Source: Tolypeutes matacus (Eukaryota > Chordata > Mammalia > Cingulata > Chlamyphoridae). Taken from it: a stretch of DNA of 64,000 nucleotides. Location of the stretch: the NCBI GenBank assembly GCA_026826555.1, contig JAKSZT010054396.1, positions 20,456,887 to 20,520,886 of the forward strand, read 5' to 3'. Both the position numbers and the translations under genes were made by a program. Under the pieces are notes generated by a model. It had not been told where the DNA came from. It saw nothing but the letters and a program-made list of their open reading frames with translations, and did not search any database. Positions 57,061 to 64,000 of the stretch are shown one piece after another (position 1 is the first letter of the stretch; each line of letters begins with the position of its first letter).

Positions 57061-57275
57061 AGTCACTTAAGTCAGTGGGTCTCAACTAGATTCCTGTAGA
57101 ATACTTTGATCCTAGAGCTAAACAAAGATGTTCTGCTGCTGAGATTGAATAATGGCCTTTGTTTCTCCATTGACAGAAAAAGAAAAGTTAATGGATGATG
57201 TTTACTCAATTTTAGTTTTTCCTCTCATAAATTCTGCCTATTCTACCAGCACCTACCTCCACTTAATTATTTAAG

Positions 57276-57451
57276 ACCGTGGCCCTTAACCCTGGTTGCA
57301 CATTGGAATCACCTGGAAATATTAGAAAGCTTCACTGCTTGGGCTCCAGGCTGGCCAATTAAAACAAATTGGGGGGGGGGACCTGGGCATCTGTGTAGTT
57401 TTCAGTGTTCCCCGGGTGATGCTCATGTGCAGCCAGGATTGAGAACCACAG
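57276..57451 (+). mobile_element. MER5/MER58-like hAT
   Basis: CCGTGGCCCTTAACCCTGG, GCACATTGGAATCACCTGG, GCTCATGTGCAGCCAGG and ATTGAGAACCACAG, with imperfect terminal inverted repeats. A G10 run lies within (57371-57380). Confidence 0.85.
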
Positions 57452-60400
57452 ATCACCAAAGATCTTGCCTAAGAGAAAGATCAACAGGCAAAAGTCATAT
57501 TAAGAATATCAGCAAGAAATTTTGGAAATAGACCATCTGACTGAACTTTGCTGTTTAATAAATCAATATGTGTTGAATTTACATAGCAAATATCTAACAG
57601 CCCTATTTTTGGCAACGTGGTCTCCAGCTGTGCCATGTGGAGCTATGTTGTTTTGTGGCATTGCTTGACTTAAGTAAATGTGTCTTTGCCGGTTAGCACC
57701 CGTGCCAGCAAGACTTTTACAACTAGAGACTCCTATTTGTGTGGCTAGTTGCTTGTGTCCGTTGCTGGAGCTAAATATGTCTTCACTTACGCAGCAGAAG
57801 CTTATGTGTGTAGCCAGTTGGCCACAAGAGGGACAAGGAGAGTGTGGGTGACTCAGCACAAACGCTTCCCCACTACTGGGAAAAAGTGGAAAACATACCC
57901 TCTCTTTAGGGTGGGAGAGCAGCAGTTTCTTTATACAGGAAAAACACACTATAGAAACTATTATCTTTGTCATAAGTGATCGTACAGAAAATATTTTTAC
58001 ATACAAAGAAAAGTGGAAACCGGGGATCTGCCCCAAGCTGGAGCATCATCCAAATGATTAGATTTCCTGCTAAAATAGCCTACAATGCTCAGTATTGGGG
58101 CTAGACAATTGAAGCCTGGTTATCCACCCTTGTACAATGGTTTGGGTAAGTTCGGAAGAGATATAAAAAGCAGTTTGCTTACTGGTATACACCAAAAGAC
58201 TTTGGCTGTAGCTAATTTTATTGGGAATTTAAGGAAAACCTTATGGCTCATTCATGCTTTTTTTTGTATTTGTAGAGAAATTATGATAGTTTTAGGCTAA
58301 CAGTTCAATTGATTAACACCCAAACATTTTGTGGCTTTTGGTAAGTAAATATTTATTTGTAACCCCATAGCTAGTTCTCACAAGCAGAATTCCTTTCACC
58401 TAGCACTCAGCATTCATGTGTTCTTGCTCCAAGGATGAGAAAGAGACTCAGTCAGGAGCCAGGTCTGGTTGTTAATCCAGGCCTCTACATAGCACTCTTA
58501 CAATACATTTACTCACGTTGCTAAGCCAGGGCTTAAAATCCCTATCTTTCCATCTTTTAAAACTATGGAAAACTTTCCGTGGGCTTTAGCAGAATCCTAG
58601 TTGAGAGAGACAGAGTGGAGGAATTGTGGCAGGTGGTCTCAGCACAATTATCGCTCTGACTTGTTTGCTCGTTCCGATATACTGCTTCTTCATTGCCTCA
58701 CAATGCTTTAATGCCTCTGTGAGAGAAAACCGCCCTCAGTGAGTCAAAGAAACAAGGCCTGGGAATGCTATTGTGTGGTTTTATCTGCCTTCAATCTCCC
58801 CCTTACTACCTGTAGCTTAAACATGACAGGAACAACCCTATAAAATTAGCTTAGTGGGATGAGACAGGAAGAGCGATGTCAAGAAGTCAGCCCCTCTCCC
58901 CACCCTCTTCTCAATCTATGTTAAAACACGCTCTTAGGAGTTTTCAGCCCACTAAATAAAATGCTTCTGGACTCTTATTGGTTTAATAAACAGACCGAAC
59001 TCTTGAGGACAAAAGAGAACAAACCTGTCCACTGAAACGTATGTGACTTGGACTCTTACAAAGCTCGTGTTCGACTAGGCAAATAGAGCTTCCTGAGTTG
59101 AGTAACTGGATTGAGTCCATCATCATCCCCCCCATGCATCCCTGTTCAACCGAGGCTTTATTATCGGGAACAACCCAGGGGATGCAAAAACGACTAGTGT
59201 CTTGTCAGGAAAAGAGTTTACAAGTTTGGTAAGATGACTCTTTGGGAAGTGGCTTTGAGGAGCAGTATATCTGAGGTTAACATTTCCTGGACCTTTAGGA
59301 ACTTGGGGTGTTTTCAAAAGAGTTTTGCCTTCAAATACAGAAAACAGGTTCTTTGTGGTGAGTGTACTTTTCCTGGCACAAAGACTGAATTTGTAAACAT
59401 CTGTTTATGAAAAAGTTGCATTTCTCAACATCATGGCATGATCTTCTCAACCAAAACATAAATGGATCTTTAGTGACATGGAAATCTTTTGCATTTGAAT
59501 ATAAAAATCTATTGAGGGAGAGAGAAGCAAAAGAAAGAAATGGGTAAATAAATACAAAAACTCTTAAGAGCTCCTGGGCTGGTTTCAAGAATGCCCCACA
59601 AAACAGGTTTTCATGGTTGTATGGAGTGATGTGATCCTATTCAAGTTTCTTTCCTTTCTTTAGAATTTCTGAAGAAGCTGTTGAAAATGGCTTCGGGGGC
59701 TGTTCCTAAAATAGATTTTAGAGATGAAAAAATGAGAGAATGCACATACAATCTGAGACAAATGATCAGCTCTGATCCTGGAGCTGAGATTGGTAAAATG
59801 ACTGCTGTGCCTTGCAAGAAATGAATATTCAGGATGCCCCTGCTGGGTGCCTTTTCCGATTTGAACCAACTACTGTTTGGGCTATGATTCACTTGTTACC
59901 AAATTAAACACCCTTTTCGCACAGCAGAGCAACTTTACGAAGTCAGATTTTGAAGTGCAAACCCCTTTTCTGCTCTGGCCACGGAACCTGTCACAATCTT
60001 CATCGGGAACTGCATTAAGTTTAAAATATCATCAGAGGGTACTGTTCCCGCTTGGGCCTGGAGCTGTCCTCTGTACATCCGGCATTTTTCTGTTGACACT
60101 GCGTGTCACTTAGCAACCAGCCTGAAAGGCCCTATATGCATTGATTGCACACCATTGTCTTTAGGGGGTGGAAGTGTTAACTGAATAAGCCCCCGGGTGA
60201 CCAGACGGTCATTCCTCTCATGCTGATAATCTGTTTACATCAAAATATTGTTTATTCCCTTCTCTCATCTTCTGATTTTCACATCTCTGGCTGAAGGACT
60301 ACAGTTAATTCTCTCCGTGGTGCAAAACCCAAATTTAACTTCTCTGACACTGAGAACAGTTTTGTACCTAGTTCGCTGATAAAACATTAAATGCATTTGA

Positions 60401-61290
60401 CAGCTCACTGCAGACGATAATGCCAACTTTCTTCTATGGTTTTCAGAGGATGGAAAAGTTACGAGCCTACAATTGCCCCATAAAGAAAAAATATCCCCTT
60501 CAGTCTGTGAATAGTTTTGAAATAAACGGCAGGAAATGTTATATGGTTGTGAAGATGTTAAGGCTTTAAAATGGATGGAGGAGGCTGACATCATCTGAAT
60601 GAGAAGGAAATATGGCCTAACCAAGGGGTGTTTTTCAGAATGAATGAAATTTCAAAGTGGAAATTCTTGCTTGAGAGGTTAGGGTAGAACTCATTTCTGC
60701 ATCAATAGCCATGCCTGAAGAAATAGACTGGCCTGGTGGGTCAAACAGGCATTTTACCTCAGACCTCTCACTTTTACAATAATCTGTTTCAGAGACCTTC
60801 CACTGAGGCAGCCTTTTCACAAATGTCGCAGACAATGAGGGCATTTCAGCTAAGGGATTTTACATTTAGGCAAAGACCAAATCAGTGGGTTCGGCACCTC
60901 ACTTCACCAGTCCTTGTGCTGGAGACAAAGCGGAAATACTGCACTTACCTGCCTCACGACTTCCGGTTTTGAGAAGTCTGTTTTGCTCCTTTGTGGGTTT
61001 ATGTCATACTACATCCAGCTAAAAAAGGAGACTAAATGTTGATATGCCCCATCCAACAGGACAAGAGATTTCAAAATGAGCCTGCTAATTATACTGCCTT
61101 GGCAGTGCTTTCTGTCCAGTATGAGGGAAATGGAATATAAAATGATAGAGCCAAACGGTTCATTGGTAAGTGTTACAGCTCTACCTCCAAAGGTTCTTTG
61201 GTAAATTTTAAGGCTATATGTCTTCACCGCCCTCTTCATCAAATAGGAAAGCGATTTAAAAAAAGCAAATTCTATTAACATTTCTCCTTT
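57452..61290. other. Repeat-poor interval without genes
   Basis: About 3.8 kb in which I recognise almost no interspersed repeats. A 157-codon minus-strand frame (58036-57563) and overlapping frames elsewhere match no protein I know. A weak CTCF-like word CCACAAGAGGGAC lies near 57820. The stretch from about 59640 has the look of conserved non-coding DNA, but conservation cannot be tested here. Confidence 0.4.
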
Positions 61291-61313
61291 CATAAAGGCC
61301 TCGGGCCTTTATG
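61291..61313. promoter_or_regulatory. 23 bp perfect palindrome centred on an AP-2-type site
   Basis: CATAAAGGCC (61291-61300), TCG, GGCCTTTATG (61304-61313). The centre GCCTCGGGC fits the AP-2 consensus GCCNNNGGC. Any transcript would fold as a 10 bp hairpin with a 3-base loop. Confidence 0.55.
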
Positions 61314-61431
61314 CCTTGGCAGAAAGGAAAATCCAATCCCAGTGTTTTGGTCATAGAAGCATGGTAGTGGAGGGTGATAACTACAGTGGGAGAAGGTGTG
61401 GTCCCTCGTGCAGGGCAGTGGCTACAGAGCA
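61314..61431. other. No recognised feature
   Basis: Unassigned. Confidence 0.4.
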
Positions 61432-61626
61432 GGACCTTTTAACCAGAGGTCCATGAGCCTGAATTGAAATTCAAAATAACATTTTTCTTGTGGGGATGTG
61501 TTGGTGCGGGTGTGATATATTCATTAAATAATACACATTATATTGTGGATTTAGTCAGGGGTCTGTGGTTTTCACCTGACTGGCAAAGGGATCCCTGGAT
61601 CAAAAAAGGTTAAGAACCTCTGCTCT
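61432..61626. mobile_element. hAT-type nonautonomous element
   Basis: Left end GAGCAGGACCTTTTAACC and right end GGTTAAGAACCTCTGCTC form imperfect terminal inverted repeats, and AGGTCCATGAGCC / GATCCCTGGATC follow the pattern of a hAT family whose ends read 'ggttaagaacccctg'. Subfamily not named. Confidence 0.6.
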
Positions 61627-63058
61627 AAATGGGGTATTCATGTGTAACCATGAGACCGAGAATATCTTCATTATCAGAAGCAAAAACATTGTAAACTAAT
61701 GACCAAGTTTCTAAGTGACACTCCTCTCCTCCCCACCCCTACCCTCTCTGCACAGGATTCCTGTGGCTAGTCCTCTTGGCCTGTTCAGCTGCTAAGCGGC
61801 TGCTGCTTCTATAAACACTTCACTGCCACAAGCTGGATTTTTCACGGCATTAACTTTAACTACATGGTGTTTGTAATGAAATGAAACATTCATTCAAAAT
61901 GGATGTTTTGCCATATTGCTAGTTAAAGAAGTGGGTCTGAAATGGAGATAGATGTGTGCCTCATTTCATGGGAAAATTGTTATCCCATAGGTCAAGTTTA
62001 AATTGTATGGGGCTGTAGCTTCACTGAGAGAGACTTAAAAAAATACACACCAACCAAACCCCTACTTTTTATATGAAACTCCTCAGCAAGTTTCCAAGGG
62101 CAGATTAATTTTAAATTGATTTTAAATATGCACAAAATTAAACCAATTGAGTAGAAGATAACAGGTTTCAACTTAAACATCTGCACAGACCTCACTCTAG
62201 TGAAATTACTTTGTGTGGAACCCAGGAAGTAAGTTGGAAGAATATGCTTACTGTCTATTTCAAGGTATTCACCACTTCCTTTACAATGAAATGCATTCAA
62301 GGACAAGGTTCCTAGCTTCTGCCTGGGAATCAAGGACTTCCTTTATAAGAGGCAGATTATTTAATTGTGATTTAGATTACCCCAAAGATAACAGTCATCT
62401 ATTCTGAAGTCAGTTGAGAGTGGTGATTGGTGTTAAAAAATCATCCTTACATTACCCCAACTCCTAGATTTCAGCAAGAGGGCTAGAAATAAACAATAGT
62501 TGAATGGCAATGTTTCCTGTCCTAGAGGACCCACGCCTCCACATAAAACATTTTCCTTTATCTCAAAAATTTTTATCCCATCTAGAGCTAACAATGTTGA
62601 TATTACAGTAATAATAGAGAGAAGCCTGGAACACTGGGCCCCTCTTTATAGTTAAATGTTATCTGCTTAGACTAATATTGCAATTGCCACCCACTGACAT
62701 AATTTGTTTCACAGTCACAGTTTGGCAGCATGAATCAAATGTTGACATTCTAATTTCATGCACACATGGGCGTTTGGCTGAGCAGGCCCGCAGCCTCCAG
62801 ACCATTCTCTCTGTACCTGTGTAAATCAGGCAGACAAGGCATGCTCTCTCAAAAGCCTGCCAGTGAAGTCATTCACTTCTGTTGAGGGAACTTCTGAGCC
62901 TGGCTTCTTCCCCTTTCATTTGTTGGTTTTTGTATCTCACCTTCTAGAGTATAACACAAATACTCTTCTATGCCTGGTGCAAGTCGGGAATCTGGAAGAA
63001 TCCAGAAATGTGATTTTCTTTTCTTTTTCTTTTTTCCTCTTTTGCTTGCAATTTTTAG
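61627..63058. other. Repeat-poor, no gene
   Basis: Unassigned sequence. The run 62610-62860 has the look of conserved non-coding DNA. A T/C-rich tract (63013-63056) leads into the candidate exon. Confidence 0.4.
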
Positions 63059-63149
63059 AAGTTGACTTACGAACTCACTTTGCAGGTGATTTTCCTCAGT
63101 GCTTTCTAAAACAATCACAAAAGTCTCTTTCGGAAAAGATCAGCAGAAA
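63059..63149 (+). other. Candidate exon (91 nt), speculative
   Basis: A long pyrimidine tract (TTTTCTTTTCTTTTTCTTTT and more) ends in ATTTTTAG, a good splice acceptor at 63057-63058. After 91 bases comes AGAAA/GTAAGTGG, a good donor at 63150. One frame stays open throughout. The product matches no protein I know. It could be a non-coding exon or chance. Confidence 0.2.
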
Positions 63150-64000
63150 GTAAGTGGTGAAAAGAGAGACACTGATGGCTGGAAAGAAGAGGCTGGTTTC
63201 CCTCCAAGTTAAGGAACAAACTTCCTGCCAGTGCTTAGCCATTGACGAGGTGGCTTCTAGAACCCCCTCGTCCCTGGCATCTCCACTAGACATTGTCAAT
63301 TTGAAGAGAGTTTTAGGACCACAGCCATCAAGAACTTAAATGAAACCACCAGAGCATTTCAGGACAGCCCTTATTTGACCTTCCACTAGGTCAGGGTTAA
63401 TGGACAGCCCTTTGTGTGAGGAGAGGATGCTCTGACCACACTCAGCAGGACACGGGGAGTAGGATTTTTCAGTTTCAGTGAGTGCTTGGCTTAAGTCAGC
63501 CCCATGCTCATACTTGGTTCTCTTAGTTCATGAGTTAGGAGGGACTGGGCAGGGGGCTGGGGGGAGGTGTGTTACTTTTGGTTGGGGAACAGAGTAGAAC
63601 TAATTTATTTGTACAGGAATGGACCCAGATCTAACTCTGCCTCCAGAGATCTTGTCTCTTTCCAGTTTTGATTTCATTGCCTCTCTCAGGGTAGTTTTTC
63701 CTACTAATGGGTTGTTAATCATTTGATCATCAAAGAACTTTTATCATCCTACTTGCTGTCCATGAGTTTTGTAAGGGAGTACAGTGATATTCTAGAGATT
63801 TTTGTCCCCCTTAAAGAGCTGATATTCTGGAATCTGTCCCATATAGAAATGTGAAAACCACAATATTTTCCACCAAGGAGAAATCACATGATCTGGAGAA
63901 GAGGGTTTGGGACCCAGCTTGAATGCTGTCTTTGGGATCAGTCATATACCTTCCTTGGGTTTTTGCATCCTCTTTTGTAGAACAAGCATTAATCTCCACA
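63150..64000. other. No recognised feature
   Basis: Unassigned to the window end. Short frames on both strands lack support. Confidence 0.45.

Noticed and set aside
57563..58036. 157-codon minus-strand open frame
   Set aside because: No recognisable domain or start context; isolated in noncoding sequence.
1..64000. CRISPR array, toxin-antitoxin, phage or other prokaryotic system
   Set aside because: The sequence is mammalian throughout; the repeats are microsatellites and transposons without regular spacers.

Overview
The window is xenarthran nuclear DNA, most likely from an armadillo (Dasypus). The main evidence is four copies of DAS-SINE-type, tRNA-derived SINEs, one of them CpG-rich and therefore young. 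The rest is a typical placental interspersed background: L1 and L1M, L2, MIR, MER5-type hAT elements and MaLR-type LTRs. Composition is AT-rich and CpG-poor outside the young elements. I found no protein-coding host gene. Every open frame of meaningful length lies in a retrotransposon or is an unsupported chance frame. There is no CRISPR array, operon or prokaryotic feature.

Layout. 0-2.5 kb: a compound microsatellite, a probable solo LTR and old L1M fragments. 2.5-9.4 kb: a near full-length but dead L1 on the minus strand, with YY1-like 5' end, repeated units in the 5' UTR, broken ORF1 and ORF2, and a second 5'-truncated L1 end abutting its tail. It sits inside a MER5A-like element and is flanked by a 12-13 bp target duplication. 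9.4-25 kb: MIR/L2 background, a TG...CA LTR with 5 bp duplications, a dimeric DAS-SINE, an L1 3'-UTR-like element, a tiny U2 snRNA retropseudogene inside a MIR, a CTCF-like site, and an 83 bp tRNA-only SINE. 25-29 kb: repeat-poor, with homeodomain-like motif clusters resembling conserved non-coding DNA. 29-38.5 kb: an old antisense L1 interrupted by an LTR-like element and a SINE, then L2 and MIR fragments, then a young 0.67 kb compound retroinsertion. 38.5-57.5 kb: MIR/L2/MER5 background, a local 127 bp duplication, a second MaLR-type LTR and microsatellites. 57.5-64 kb: repeat-poor again, with a 23 bp palindrome centred on an AP-2-type site and a weakly supported candidate exon.

The content reads as a gene desert or very long intron with possible regulatory blocks at about 25.4-28.8 kb and 59.6-63.2 kb. 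The most informative signals concern retrotransposition: the compound SINE insertion, the self-adjacent L1 copies, the repeated L1 5' UTR and the truncated U2 copy. Family names for old repeats come from reading the sequence against remembered consensus patterns, and their boundaries are approximate.
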